From Gammaproteobacteria bacterium (lineage in GTDB: Bacteria > Pseudomonadota > Gammaproteobacteria > Pseudomonadales > Azotimanducaceae), in assembly GCA_004357385.1 (NCBI GenBank), contig SMWF01000026.1, positions 1 to 64,000 of the forward strand: a stretch of 64,000 bases of DNA. The letters are read 5' to 3'. This document shows positions 53,090-62,746 of this stretch, piece by piece. Position numbers and translations under genes: made by a program. The stretch's first letter is position 1. Each line of letters opens with the position of its first letter. A model generated the notes under the pieces. The model saw only the letters and a list, made by a program, of their open reading frames with translations, had not been told where the DNA came from and did not search any database.

Positions 53090-55330
53090 ATGACCCGATC
53101 GTGGCCCGGGACAATCCCCCAGATTCTTTCGCTGCTGATGAGCTTGAGTTTGTTCTCAGGGTGCGCGGACGATGCTCAGGACCCACCGCAAGCTGCAGCC
53201 GTGAAGGTATCCGAGACGGATCCCATCGCAGAATCCATCCGCATGCGAACGGCGACGCTGGACGGGGCCCGCATCGCCAATGCCGATGCGGAGCCGCAGA
53301 ACTGGCTGGCCCACGGGCGCGACTACGCCGAGCAGCGTTTTTCGCCGCTGGAGAAGATCAACGCCGACAACGTGGCGCAACTGGGGCTCGCCTGGTCCTT
53401 CGATACTGGCACCATGCGTGGCCTGGAAGCCACACCGATCATCGTCGACGGAGTGATGTTCACCACCGGCTCCTGGAGCCTGGTCTACGCCCACGACGCG
53501 AAGACCGGTGAGTTGCTCTGGAAGTACGACCCCCAAGTCCCCCGCGCCTGGGGTCGCAACGCGTGCTGCGACGTCGTGAACCGGGGCGTCGCGGTCTGGA
53601 AGGGCAAGGTCTACGTTGGCAGCCTCGATGGGCGATTGATCGCCCTGGACGCGGGAACGGGCGCCGTACTCTGGGACGTCATGACCATCGATACCAGCCG
53701 TCCGTATACCATTACCGGAGCCCCACGGGTGGTCAAAGACCTGGTGATCATCGGCAACGGTGGCGCCGAATATGGCGTGCGCGGCTACATCACCGCCTAC
53801 GATGCGGCTACCGGCGAACAGCGCTGGCGTTTTTTCACGGTTCCCGGAAATCCGGCCGAACCCTTTGAGGGAGCACATCTGGAGCGTGCCGCAGCGACCT
53901 GGCGCGGCAGCAAATGGTGGGAGATCGGCGGCGGTGGCACCGTATGGGACTCAATGGCCTACGACCCCGGGCTCGACCTGCTGTACATTGGCACCGGCAA
54001 CGGCTCGCCCTGGAATCGTTACATCCGCAGCCCTGGTGGCGGCGACAACCTCTATCTGTCCTCAATCGTGGCCATCAGCCCGGACGACGGCGCGATGGTC
54101 TGGTTCTATCAGACCACGCCGGGTGACACCTGGGACTACACCGCGACGCAACACATGATTCTGGCGGACCTCGACATTGATGGCAGCCCCCGCAAAGTCA
54201 TCATGCAGGCCCCAAAGAACGGCTTTTTCTATGTCATCGACCGAACCAACGGTGAATTCATATCAGCGGAAGCCTACGTACCCGTCACCTGGGCACTGCG
54301 CATCGACCGGGAAACCGGGCGGCCCATCGAGAACCCGGAAGCGAACTATGCGAACGAACCCAAGCTGATCAGACCGTCCTACTTCGGGGGCCACAACTGG
54401 CATCCCATGAGCTACAACCCGATCACCGGGCTTGTCTATATCCCGGCGCTCGACCTGCCGATGCTGTACGCCCAGGCAGAAGAGTTCGTCTATAAACCGA
54501 AAGAAAAAAACCTGGGTATCGATGCGGCGGCTACCGCGCCGCCGGATGATCCGGACGAGCTGGTCGCAGCCCTCCAAGGCGTCCGCGGGCACCTCGCGGC
54601 CTGGGACCCGGTCGCGCAACGAGAAGTCTGGCGCGTGCAGCACGCCACCTCCTGGAACGGCGGCCTGCTATCCACCGCAGGCAACCTGGTGTTTCAGGGA
54701 CGCTCCGACGGTCAGTTCGCGGCCTACCGGGCCGACGACGGCACGTTGCTGTGGGAATTCCCCGTTCACACCGGGATCATCGCACCCCCGGTCAGCTATG
54801 GCATCGAAGGCGAACAGTACATTGCCGTGATCGCAGGGTGGGGGGGCGCGTTCGCGAACGCATCCGGCGTGCCGAAACATCGCAACAATGTGCTCCGGGC
54901 CGGGCGTCTGCTGTCGTTCAAGCTGGGGGGCACCGAACAGTTGCCTGTGCCCAACCTGACCTTCGTCAATCTGCCACCCGTTCCCGACCTCCAGGCGAGT
55001 GAAACGCAACTCACCCAAGGCAAGGCGGACTATCAGGAATACTGTTCCGCCTGCCACGGCAGCGGTGCGGTGTCCAGCGGATCGAATCCGGATCTGCGTT
55101 ACATGAGCGCCGCAACGCATGCCAGCTGGGATGCGATTGTGCGCGGCGGCGCATACACCGGGAAAGGCATGGTGAGCTTTGCGCACGTGCTCGACGAAGC
55201 GGCAAGCGAGGCCCTGCACGCCTATGTGATCAAGCGGAACCGAGACAGCGTGGTGCTGTGTCAATCGGATTATCCGAAGAACTATCCCGAGGTTCTGGAG
55301 ACCGCCTGCATCCGGCGAGAAGTGAGATAG
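53090..55330 (+). CDS. PQQ-dependent alcohol dehydrogenase, quinohaemoprotein
   Basis: 746 residues. A signal peptide with lipobox LFSGC anchors it in the periplasm. The eight-blade propeller carries WLAHGRDYAEQRFSPLEKIN, the adjacent Cys pair GRNACCDVVNRGVAVW next to PQQ, and the catalytic Asp in TPGDTWDYTATQHM. A C-terminal cytochrome c domain has CSACHGS with a later Met (GKGMVSFAHV) as sixth ligand. It oxidises primary alcohols and passes electrons via haem c. An aggaa ribosome site precedes ATG 53090. PQQ synthesis genes are elsewhere. The gene is single, between phaR and the dsbA block. Confidence 0.93.
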   Translation: MTRSWPGTIPQILSLLMSLSLFSGCADDAQDPPQAAAVKVSETDPIAESIRMRTATLDGARIANADAEPQNWLAHGRDYAEQRFSPLEKINADNVAQLGLAWSFDTGTMRGLEATPIIVDGVMFTTGSWSLVYAHDAKTGELLWKYDPQVPRAWGRNACCDVVNRGVAVWKGKVYVGSLDGRLIALDAGTGAVLWDVMTIDTSRPYTITGAPRVVKDLVIIGNGGAEYGVRGYITAYDAATGEQRWRFFTVPGNPAEPFEGAHLERAAATWRGSKWWEIGGGGTVWDSMAYDPGLDLLYIGTGNGSPWNRYIRSPGGGDNLYLSSIVAISPDDGAMVWFYQTTPGDTWDYTATQHMILADLDIDGSPRKVIMQAPKNGFFYVIDRTNGEFISAEAYVPVTWALRIDRETGRPIENPEANYANEPKLIRPSYFGGHNWHPMSYNPITGLVYIPALDLPMLYAQAEEFVYKPKEKNLGIDAAATAPPDDPDELVAALQGVRGHLAAWDPVAQREVWRVQHATSWNGGLLSTAGNLVFQGRSDGQFAAYRADDGTLLWEFPVHTGIIAPPVSYGIEGEQYIAVIAGWGGAFANASGVPKHRNNVLRAGRLLSFKLGGTEQLPVPNLTFVNLPPVPDLQASETQLTQGKADYQEYCSACHGSGAVSSGSNPDLRYMSAATHASWDAIVRGGAYTGKGMVSFAHVLDEAASEALHAYVIKRNRDSVVLCQSDYPKNYPEVLETACIRREVR

Positions 55331-55374
55331 CAGCGCTAGAGAACCGCGTTGCCAACCCGGGCTGCCGGCAGCGA

Positions 55375-56385
55375 TCAGCTGGCCAGCGGCACCGGTGCCT
55401 GCATCGCACCCGGGTTCGGCCCCAGGCCCAGGGTGACGGCAATCGGACAATGGTCCGACAGCTGGCATTCGAGCACTTCGTAGCGCTCAATGGTCAAGCT
55501 CGGGGTCGCCAGGACATGATCGAGCGCCACTGACGGTCGCCAGCTCGGATAAGTGGGTTGGATGTCTTCCGCCGGGACGAGCCCCGAATCGGCAAGCGGC
55601 GAGTGGTACAGCAACTCGCTGAGGTGGCTGTTCATGTCGCCCATGACGACCACGTAGGGTTCACCGACGATCAGATCGCGCACATAGGACAGCTGTTGCT
55701 TACGTGACCGGTCTCCCAGCGACAGGTGCAAAAGCACCAGGACGATTTCGATCTCGCGGTATGAGAATCGCGTGACAATCGCGCCCCGGCCGCGAATGGC
55801 ACCCGGCAGCTTGTGATCTTCGAGGACTCTCGGCGCCACGCGGCACAACAAACCATTACCATGCTGGGCCAGCGGGCCCAGGTTGCGGTTCAACTGCGTA
55901 TACCAGTAAGGAAACTGGGCACGGTACGCGAGATATTCCACCTGGTCGACGAATCCGGAGCGCAGGCTGCCACCATCGACCTCCTGCAGCGCCACGACGT
56001 CATAGTCCTGCACCAGATCTGCAATCCGCCGCAAGTTGTCGGCACGGGCGCCATGGGGCAACACCTGCTTCCACCCCTTGGTGACGTAGTGACGATACTT
56101 GCGGGTGCCGATTCCAGTCTGGATGTTGAAGCTCAGCAGTCTGAGCCCTGAGTCTGCAGGAGACCGCGTCAGCCCCCCAGGGTTGACTGCCACGACGGCG
56201 CTGGTTGAACGGGCTTCGGCCCGCCACGGTCCCCGACGCATCCGTTTGTACAATCGCGCTTCGCCTGCTCGTTCCCGCGCTCTGAATACCATCGGTTCAA
56301 GTCGACCACTAACACTGGCTCCGAGTCTAGCAAGCGCTGCACGTCTCGACTGTGGCGTGGCCAGCATTTTGCCGGGTCCGTTCAC
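55375..56385 (-). CDS. endonuclease/exonuclease/phosphatase family protein
   Basis: 336 residues. The nuclease motifs are LLSFNIQTGIGT, VALQEVDGG, GDMNSHLSELLYHS, VALDHVLATPS and LSDHCPIAVTL, the full EEP catalytic set. Residues 1-90 are basic and less conserved. Its start overlaps the dsbA stop by four bases (ATGA). Pseudomonas has a similar gene at this place in the dsbA-polA block. Its substrate (DNA, RNA or phospholipid head group) is undefined. Confidence 0.88.
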   Translation of the reverse strand: MNGPGKMLATPQSRRAALARLGASVSGRLEPMVFRARERAGEARLYKRMRRGPWRAEARSTSAVVAVNPGGLTRSPADSGLRLLSFNIQTGIGTRKYRHYVTKGWKQVLPHGARADNLRRIADLVQDYDVVALQEVDGGSLRSGFVDQVEYLAYRAQFPYWYTQLNRNLGPLAQHGNGLLCRVAPRVLEDHKLPGAIRGRGAIVTRFSYREIEIVLVLLHLSLGDRSRKQQLSYVRDLIVGEPYVVVMGDMNSHLSELLYHSPLADSGLVPAEDIQPTYPSWRPSVALDHVLATPSLTIERYEVLECQLSDHCPIAVTLGLGPNPGAMQAPVPLAS

Positions 56386-57038
56386 GACCCGGCCGACCCG
56401 GCCGCGAGTTCCGCGGTCGCATCGTCACCGCGCTCTTTCGCTATGAGATAGTCAACGACCTGGAGCATATTCGCGGAGCCACCCGCCATCCGCCCATCCA
56501 CGCGATACTTACCGTTAACGATCAGGCTTGGGACGCCCGTCACACGATAGGCGCGTCCACGAGCGCTTGCCTGCGCTACTTTACTGCGCACACCGAAGGA
56601 CGAGAATACTTTGGCGAACTGCACCGGGTCGACCTCAGCCTGTTCGTAAAACAATTCGGCAAGCACCTCCGGATCCCGTACATCCTTGCCGGTCACGTGA
56701 ATCGCCTCGAACAGCGCGCCATGCACCTGAGCGGTCACCTCGAGCGCCTCGGCCGCGTAGTACGTCTGGGCCAGTTGCTCCCAAGTCGGATTGAATATCG
56801 CCGGGAAACGCCTGAAATCCACGCCGGTGCCTTGCTGGGCGACCCAGGTCGCAAGCAGGGGCTCGAAGTCGTAACAGTGCACACAGGCGTAGCTGAACAC
56901 CTCCACCACTTCGATAGCGTCGTTGTTCGCGGTCTGGACCGGTACCGGCAAGGGTTGATAGTGCACGCCCGCTTCGTACGGTTGCGCGTGCGCCCCGACT
57001 GTCAGTGCCAGCAGGAAGATGCCTGCGACCGCTTTCAT
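56382..57038 (-). CDS. dsbA: thiol:disulfide interchange protein DsbA
   Basis: 218 residues from ATG 57038 (gaggaactgagt upstream). The signal peptide is MKAVAGIFLLALTVGAHAQ. The redox site is VEVFSYACVHCYDFEPLLA, CVHC where the classic motif is CPHC, with the cis-Pro loop VTGVPSLIVNGKY. It oxidises cysteines of exported proteins. The Pro-to-Val change in the dipeptide should make it somewhat less oxidising but is common in gammaproteobacterial DsbA. It follows the cytochrome c4 gene on the same strand. Confidence 0.94.
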   Translation of the reverse strand: MKAVAGIFLLALTVGAHAQPYEAGVHYQPLPVPVQTANNDAIEVVEVFSYACVHCYDFEPLLATWVAQQGTGVDFRRFPAIFNPTWEQLAQTYYAAEALEVTAQVHGALFEAIHVTGKDVRDPEVLAELFYEQAEVDPVQFAKVFSSFGVRSKVAQASARGRAYRVTGVPSLIVNGKYRVDGRMAGGSANMLQVVDYLIAKERGDDATAELAAGSAGS

Positions 57039-57109
57039 ACTCAGTTCCTCGCGCGTTTGACCGACCCGAAACGGGGCGCGCAACGTTTTTAGACCCAGAC
57101 CACGACCAA

Positions 57110-57712
57110 TTAGTGCAGACCGCGCAGGTAATTTGCAACCGCTTTGATTTCCCCGTCGTTCAGATTGGCCGCCACGTCACGCATCATCCCACCGTAGTCG
57201 TCGTCGGTGGTCCGTTCGCCCTCTCGGTAGGCGGTGAGTTGTGCCACGACATAGTCGACCGGTTGACCCGAAATGTGCGGATATCCCGCCGGCGAATTGC
57301 CGCCACCACTCGGCGCATGGCAGGCGATGCACGCGGCAACTCCCTTGGCGGCTATTCCAGCGCGGTAGATCGACTCGCCCTGAGCGAGGGTTGCTTCCTC
57401 GGCCTGACCGGTGGCCAGCGGCAGCGCCGCAAAGTGTGCGGCGAGTTGCGCCAGTTGCTCGCGGCCCAGGTGATTCAGCTGCCCCGTCATCAAAGGCACC
57501 GTGCGCGCGCCCGACTTGATCAGTTCCAGCTGGCGCAGCAGGTAGCGCTGGTTCTGGCCGCCCAGATTTGCCGACCCAGGCAACGAGGCAGCTCCGTCCA
57601 TACCATGGCAGGCGATACACGGCAGCGTAAGCGTCGACACGTCCGGCTCGGCCGCGCCGGCAAGGCCAACGAAGCTGAGCGCGATCGCGCACAGGAAAAC
57701 TCTCAAACGCAT
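57110..57712 (-). CDS. dihaem cytochrome c4
   Basis: About 200 residues from ATG 57712. A signal peptide (to GLAGAAEP) precedes two cytochrome c domains, each with CIACH (LPCIACHGMDG and AACIACHAPSGGG) and distal Met ligands. Cytochrome c4 carries electrons in the periplasm to terminal oxidases. The gene order cytochrome c4, dsbA, EEP nuclease matches Pseudomonas. It diverges from engB. Confidence 0.93.
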   Translation of the reverse strand: MRLRVFLCAIALSFVGLAGAAEPDVSTLTLPCIACHGMDGAASLPGSANLGGQNQRYLLRQLELIKSGARTVPLMTGQLNHLGREQLAQLAAHFAALPLATGQAEEATLAQGESIYRAGIAAKGVAACIACHAPSGGGNSPAGYPHISGQPVDYVVAQLTAYREGERTTDDDYGGMMRDVAANLNDGEIKAVANYLRGLH

Positions 57713-57802
57713 CGGTTGTACTCGGTTGCGGACGGCCCCGGGGCACACCAAGCCGTATGCTAGACTTTGCGGCCGCCCAGGGCGCGCGGATTATATAACA
57801 TC

Positions 57803-58468
57803 GTGGTCGAAAAGGGGGCTCGCCCCGATGTTCCCCAGGAGCTCTCCCCGAGGCGCATCCCCGAGCGAATCGAGGCCGAGTTCATCACCAGCGCGGCAAG
57901 CCTCAGCCAGTGCCCGCGCGACGAGCTGCCGGAAGTTGCGGTGGCGGGTCGCTCGAATGCCGGCAAGTCGAGCGTGCTGAACCGGATCACGGGCAATCGC
58001 CGGTTGGCCCGCACAAGCAAAACCCCGGGCCGCACCCAACTGTTGAATTTCTTCGCGACCCGGCCGGGCGGACGCCTGGTCGATCTTCCCGGGTACGGCT
58101 TTGCAAAGGTGTCCCGGGACAAACGCCAGACCTGGCAACAACACGTGGAAGACTACCTGTCGCGCCGCGACAATCTCATCGGCATGCTGTTGGTCATGGA
58201 CATTCGCCACCCGTTTCAGCCCTTCGACCAGCAATTGATCGGGTGGGCCGGGCAATCGCAACTGGCGCTGCACATTCTGCTGAACAAGGCGGACAAGCTG
58301 AAGTACGGTGCACGCGTGCGCGCGCTGCGCGCCGCCGAACAACGCCTCGCCGCGTCCTCTGGGGCCCCTGGTTCGGAGGGCGCGACCGTGCAGGTGTTCT
58401 CGGCCAGCAACGGGTTGGGCAACGAGCAGGCGATCGAGTGGCTGACGAAACGTCTGACCCTTCCTTGA
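57803..58468 (+). CDS. engB: ribosome biogenesis GTP-binding protein EngB (YihA/YsxC)
   Basis: About 221 residues from GTG 57803. A TTG at 57767 is possible but adds an odd segment. GTPase motifs are G1 VAGRSNAGKSSVLN, G2/G3 TSKTPGRTQLLNFF and DLPGYGFAK, and G4 NKADK. It works in 50S subunit assembly. The start region holds the divergent promoters with the cytochrome c4 gene (TATAAC at 57794-57799 is a -10-like element). Confidence 0.92.
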   Translation: MVEKGARPDVPQELSPRRIPERIEAEFITSAASLSQCPRDELPEVAVAGRSNAGKSSVLNRITGNRRLARTSKTPGRTQLLNFFATRPGGRLVDLPGYGFAKVSRDKRQTWQQHVEDYLSRRDNLIGMLLVMDIRHPFQPFDQQLIGWAGQSQLALHILLNKADKLKYGARVRALRAAEQRLAASSGAPGSEGATVQVFSASNGLGNEQAIEWLTKRLTLP

Positions 58469-58488
58469 GAAACGCGCTTGAGAAAAAC

Positions 58489-58518
58489 GCCCCGGCCCGA
58501 GGTTGGGCGGACCGGGGC
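58489..58518. terminator. GC hairpin between convergent engB and polA
   Basis: GCCCCGG (58489-58495) and CCGGGGC (58512-58518) are inverted repeats around a 16-base loop. No T-run follows on either strand, so it is a weak call. The rest of the 242-base gap holds the 25-bp repeat and nothing else I recognise. Confidence 0.4.
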
Positions 58519-58639
58519 AGGCTCTCCGGGCCGTCGGGGCGTGGCGCCGGAGCAGATCATCAACCGGAGATATGGGGATAGGTTCGGTGATGTCTGATAT
58601 GCCTGACGATTCAGACCACGAATTCATCCCTTGGTTCAA

Positions 58640-58688
58640 CAGGGTACCGCCAGCGGGACCGGGCCAGGGTACCGCCAGCGGGACCGGG
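58640..58688. repeat. two tandem copies of a 25-bp unit
   Basis: A unit starting cagggtaccgccagc and ending gggaccggg occurs at 58640-58663 and again at 58665-58688, in the engB-polA convergent gap. Confidence 0.85.
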
Positions 58689-58710
58689 GCCGTCCCGCGA
58701 GCGACAACAA

Positions 58711-61401
58711 TCAGTGGGCCTCGTCCCAGTTGTCGCCGCAACCCACGTCCACCACCAATGGCACCTCGAGCTGCGCCGCTGACTCCATTCGTTCCCGCAC
58801 CCCCGCGCTGAGGGCTTCGACGTCCTGTTGCGCGACCTCGAATACGAGTTCGTCATGCACCTGCATGATCATCTGCGCATCCAGCGACGCATCTTCCAGC
58901 CAGCGGTCGACGCTGACCATGGCCCGTTTGATGATATCTGCCGCGGTGCCTTGCATCGGTGCATTGATGGCGGTGCGCTCAGCAGCCTGGCGCCGCATGC
59001 CGTTCCTGGCATTGATCTCCGGCAGGTACAGGCGACGTCCGAATACGGTGGCGACAAAACCGTCGCTCCGGGCTTGCTCACGAATCTGCTCCATGTAATC
59101 GCGCACGCCCGGGTACCGGGCGAAGTAGCGGTCAATGTACTCCTGCGCCACGCCCCGGCTCACCCCGAGCTGACGTCCCAGCCCGAAGGCCGACATTCCG
59201 TAAATCAGCCCGAAGTTGATTGCCTTGGCGCTGCGCCGCTGGTCTGCATCCACCGCATCGAGGCTGCAACCAAACACCTCGGCGGCGGTGGCACGGTGCA
59301 CGTCCAGGTTGTCCGCAAACGCCGTACGCAGCCCGGAGTCTCCCGACAAATGCGCCATGATGCGCAGCTCGATCTGTGAATAGTCGGCCGCCAGCAGCTG
59401 GTGGCCTTCCGCGGCGACGAAGGCCCGGCGAATCTTTCGCCCTTCCGCAGTTCGAATGGGGATGTTCTGCAGGTTCGGATCGGTCGATGACAGCCGGCCC
59501 GTGGCCGCTACCGCCTGGCGGTAGGAGGTATGAATTCGCCCTGTCTCAGGATTGATCTGCAGCGGCAGCTTGTCCGTGTACGTCGATTTGAGCTTGGCCA
59601 GCCCCCGATACTCGAGGATGATCCGCGGCAGCTCGTAGTCCAGTGCCAGTTCCTGGAGCACCGGCTCGGCCGTGGAGGGTTTGCCGCCGGGAGTTTTCTT
59701 CAGCACGGGCAGGCCCAGCTTGTCGTAGAAAATCGACTGCAGTTGCTTGGTCGAGTCGAGGTTGAACTGCTCGTCTGCAGCCGCCCAGGCTTGTTCCGCA
59801 AGTTCGCTGAGCCGGCTACCGATTTCCTCACCCTGCCGGATCAGCAAGCTGCCATCCACGCGCGCTCCCGCGCGTTCCACTCGAGACAGCACCGGCAGCA
59901 ACGGCAATTCGATGTCTTCGAAGACGCTCTTCAGCGACGCATGAGCTGCCAGTTTGGGCCACAGCGTTTCGTGCAACCTGAGCGTGATGGCGGCGTGTTC
60001 GGCCGCATACGGTGCAGCGGTTTCGATGGGGACGTCGTTGAAGCTCAGCTGCTTTGCGCCTTTACCCGCGACGTCCTCGTAATGAATCGTCCTGGCACCG
60101 AGGTAGCGCTCAGCGAGGTCATCCGTTTCGTGACGGGTGGCAACGCTATCGAGTACGTAGGACTCGAGCATGGTGTCGAACTCGATTCCGACCAGCTCGA
60201 TGTCATAGCGTGCGAGCACGTTCTTGGCGTACTTCAGGTTCTGGCCGATCTTGCCGATCTGTGGATCTTCCAACAGCGGCTTGAGCCGATCCAAGAGGTC
60301 CTCGAGCGCGATTTGGTCCGGTGCTCCTGGATAGTCGTGGCCCACCGGTACGTAGGCAGCGTGGTCCGCTTCAACCGCGAAGGACACGCCCACCAGCTCC
60401 GCCCGCATGTAATCGATGCTGGTGGTCTGGGTATCGAAAGCAAACCGGCCCGTGGTCCGGATTTTCTCGAGCCAGCCCTCCAGGGTGCTCAGATCCGTCA
60501 CCGTTTCATATTCGGCGGTCGTTGCCGCGGTCGCCGTTTCCGGCCCCTCCCCACCCAACTCACCGATCCAGCTGCGGAACTCGTAGGTCTCGAACAGGTC
60601 CCGTAAGGTCTGCCGGTCCGCATCCCGCGGCGCCAGGTCTTCGATCGTAAGACCAATCTCGACATCGCATTTGATGGTGGTCAGTTGCCGCGACAGAGGC
60701 AGTAGTTCGAGCGAAGCGCGGAGATTTTCTCCCACCTTGCCGCCCACCTCATCGGCTTTGGCCATCACCTCATCGAGAGAACCGTACAGATTCAGCCACT
60801 TCGCAGCAGTCTTCGGCCCCACTTTTGGAACGCCTGGGATATTGTCCGAACTGTCCCCCATCAGGGCCAGATAATCGATAATAAGTTCCGGCGGCACACC
60901 GAATTTCTCGATCACGCCGTCTCGATCCATCGTGGTCTCGGACATGGTGTTGACCAGCGTGACGTGCGGGCTGACGAGTTGCGCCATGTCTTTGTCCGAG
61001 GTGGAGATCACCGTGTCCTGCCGGGCGGCAGTCGCCTGGAACGCAAGCGTTCCGATGACATCGTCGGCCTCGACGCCCTCGACGACCAGCAGCGGAATTC
61101 CCATGGCGCGGATGATTTCGTGTATGGGTTGAATCTGCACCCGCATGTCGTCTTCCATGGCGGGCCGATTAGCCTTGTACTCGGGATACAGATCGTCGCG
61201 AAATGTCTTGCCCTTTGGGTCGAAAATCACCGCGATGGCGCTGCCCGGATAATCCTTGGCAAGTTTGCGCAGCATCGCGATCACACCCCGAATCGCCCCC
61301 GTGGGATGGCCTTCGGTCGTGGTCAGCGGCGGCAGAGCGTGGTAGGCGCGAAACAAATAGGAAGAACCGTCGACCAGGATCAGAGGTTTGTGGTGGGCCA
61401 T
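58711..61401 (-). CDS. polA: DNA polymerase I, with degenerate 3'-5' exonuclease site
   Basis: 896 residues from ATG 61401. Frames further upstream are antisense to the DUF2782 gene. The N-terminal 5' nuclease domain (ILVDGSSYLFRAYHALPPL, DKDMAQLVS) and the polymerase motifs (DYSQIELRIMAHLSGD, RRSAKAINFGLIYGMSAFG, MQVHDELVFEV) are intact. In the 3'-5' exonuclease domain three catalytic acids of E. coli Pol I are replaced: FAFDTQT (E357 is Q325 here), QNLKYA (D424 is A392) and YAAEHA (D501 is H469). Only D355 (D323) remains. Proofreading by this enzyme is therefore probably lost. It lies in the conserved engB-polA-thrB block. Confidence 0.95.
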   Translation of the reverse strand: MAHHKPLILVDGSSYLFRAYHALPPLTTTEGHPTGAIRGVIAMLRKLAKDYPGSAIAVIFDPKGKTFRDDLYPEYKANRPAMEDDMRVQIQPIHEIIRAMGIPLLVVEGVEADDVIGTLAFQATAARQDTVISTSDKDMAQLVSPHVTLVNTMSETTMDRDGVIEKFGVPPELIIDYLALMGDSSDNIPGVPKVGPKTAAKWLNLYGSLDEVMAKADEVGGKVGENLRASLELLPLSRQLTTIKCDVEIGLTIEDLAPRDADRQTLRDLFETYEFRSWIGELGGEGPETATAATTAEYETVTDLSTLEGWLEKIRTTGRFAFDTQTTSIDYMRAELVGVSFAVEADHAAYVPVGHDYPGAPDQIALEDLLDRLKPLLEDPQIGKIGQNLKYAKNVLARYDIELVGIEFDTMLESYVLDSVATRHETDDLAERYLGARTIHYEDVAGKGAKQLSFNDVPIETAAPYAAEHAAITLRLHETLWPKLAAHASLKSVFEDIELPLLPVLSRVERAGARVDGSLLIRQGEEIGSRLSELAEQAWAAADEQFNLDSTKQLQSIFYDKLGLPVLKKTPGGKPSTAEPVLQELALDYELPRIILEYRGLAKLKSTYTDKLPLQINPETGRIHTSYRQAVAATGRLSSTDPNLQNIPIRTAEGRKIRRAFVAAEGHQLLAADYSQIELRIMAHLSGDSGLRTAFADNLDVHRATAAEVFGCSLDAVDADQRRSAKAINFGLIYGMSAFGLGRQLGVSRGVAQEYIDRYFARYPGVRDYMEQIREQARSDGFVATVFGRRLYLPEINARNGMRRQAAERTAINAPMQGTAADIIKRAMVSVDRWLEDASLDAQMIMQVHDELVFEVAQQDVEALSAGVRERMESAAQLEVPLVVDVGCGDNWDEAH

Positions 61402-61468
61402 GAATTGGGTCAAAATGCGATTTTTCGGCGACTCTACCACAGCATTTCCAAGTCCGTGGCCAGATCCC

Positions 61469-61750
61469 GTGATTAGATCTTTCGCGATACTCACGACCCT
61501 ACTCCTCACGAGCCTGTCGGTCGGGGCAGCCGAGTCGGATCGCCGTCTGCGCGGCCCGGACGTTACCATCATCGAAAGCGAACGACGCACCATCTACGAG
61601 TACCGGCAGGCCGGCCAGCTGCGCATGATCAAAGTCGTGCCATCCTTCGGCAAGCCCTACTACCTCGTCCCAGCAGATGAAACTCGCGGATTTGGTGATC
61701 TCGAACGCGCGGACATGCTGATTCCACGCTGGACGATCATCGAGTTCTGA
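61469..61750 (+). CDS. DUF2782 domain-containing periplasmic protein
   Basis: 93 residues from GTG 61469. A signal peptide (IRSFAILTTLLLTSLSVGAA) is followed by the conserved IIESERRTIYEYRQAGQLRMIKVVP core (in parts). This small family of unknown function lies between polA and thrB in Pseudomonas as well. Alternative in-frame starts at 61388 and 61415 would overlap or abut the polA start. The stop is six bases before thrB, so the two are probably co-transcribed. Confidence 0.8.
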   Translation: MIRSFAILTTLLLTSLSVGAAESDRRLRGPDVTIIESERRTIYEYRQAGQLRMIKVVPSFGKPYYLVPADETRGFGDLERADMLIPRWTIIEF

Positions 61751-61755
61751 CCCCG

Positions 61756-62727
61756 ATGACAGCCATCACTCCACTCACCGAGAACGACCTCGAAGCACTG
61801 CTGTCCCGCTACTCGCTCACCGGATTACAGCGTTTCTGGCCAGCGACCAACGGTATCGAAAACAGCAACTACTTCATTCGCCTGGCCGGCGACGGGGAGT
61901 GTCAGGAGCTGGTGCTCACGATGCTCGAGCGCCCTCCCCATGCCGGCGATCTGCTGGTGCCGCTGCTGGACCACTGTGATGCCGCGGGCTTGCCGATCGC
62001 GCGAGTGGTACGAAACCGATTTGGCGATGCCAACGATGAAATCAATGGCAAGCCCACCATTCTCTCACCGCGCCTGTGCGGACAACACATCCTCAATCCC
62101 ACCCTGCGGCACTGTGAATCTGTAGGGCAATTTCTGGCGCGCTTCCACCTGGTGGCGAAACCCATGGCCGTCGAAGCCCCCGTTTATCCCCGGGATACGC
62201 GCTGGCTGGCGCGAACCGCCGAAGCGGTCCAGCCAAACGCTCGCTTCGCCGATGGCGAACTGCTGAATGCCGCGCTCACCACGGTCACTTCGCTGCTCGA
62301 CAGGTCAGATGCGGCGAATCTGCCGCACGGGATCATCCACGGCGATCTGTTTCGCGACAACGTCCTGTTCACCGAGCGCGGCTTGAGCGGCGTGCTGGAT
62401 TTTCATCACGCCGCTGCCGGTAGCTGGATCTACGATGTGGCGGTCGCTGCGAACGACTGGTGCAGCGTCGGCGACGGTACGCTCGACAGTGAGCGGGTCA
62501 TGTCACTACTGCGCAGTTATCACCGAGTGCGTCCGCTGCAACTGCCGGAACTCTGGTTCTTTCCGGTATTCGCCTTGTACGCCGCGCTGGTCTTCTGGTT
62601 GTCGCGTCTCGAGGGGCTGCGCAGCGCCGACGAACGTGGCCGCACCAAAAACCCGGATGAGTTCCGTCGGATCGTCCAGGGACACATGAACCGGTTCTTC
62701 TATCTGGACCCGCGCCTGCTGCACTGA
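61756..62727 (+). CDS. thrB: homoserine kinase (APH-fold, ThrB type 2)
   Basis: 323 residues. Kinase features: NGIENSNYFIRL as the nucleotide loop, IIHGDLFRDNVLF as the catalytic Asp loop, and VLDFHHAAAGSWIYDVAVAANDW (in parts). It phosphorylates homoserine on the way to threonine, and it is the choline-kinase-fold type, not the GHMP type of E. coli. It is six bases after the DUF2782 gene and converges on egtD. Confidence 0.93.
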   Translation: MTAITPLTENDLEALLSRYSLTGLQRFWPATNGIENSNYFIRLAGDGECQELVLTMLERPPHAGDLLVPLLDHCDAAGLPIARVVRNRFGDANDEINGKPTILSPRLCGQHILNPTLRHCESVGQFLARFHLVAKPMAVEAPVYPRDTRWLARTAEAVQPNARFADGELLNAALTTVTSLLDRSDAANLPHGIIHGDLFRDNVLFTERGLSGVLDFHHAAAGSWIYDVAVAANDWCSVGDGTLDSERVMSLLRSYHRVRPLQLPELWFFPVFALYAALVFWLSRLEGLRSADERGRTKNPDEFRRIVQGHMNRFFYLDPRLLH

Positions 62728-62746
62728 CCGACAGACGCGCGCGGTC

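Noticed and set aside
56382-57038. DsbA as a third selenoprotein
   Set aside because: Both active-site positions are Cys codons (CVHC) and no in-frame TGA is present.
61402-61593. Upstream extension of polA
   Set aside because: It is antisense to the DUF2782 gene and adds nothing conserved before the known Pol I N-terminus MAHHKPLILVDGSSYLF.
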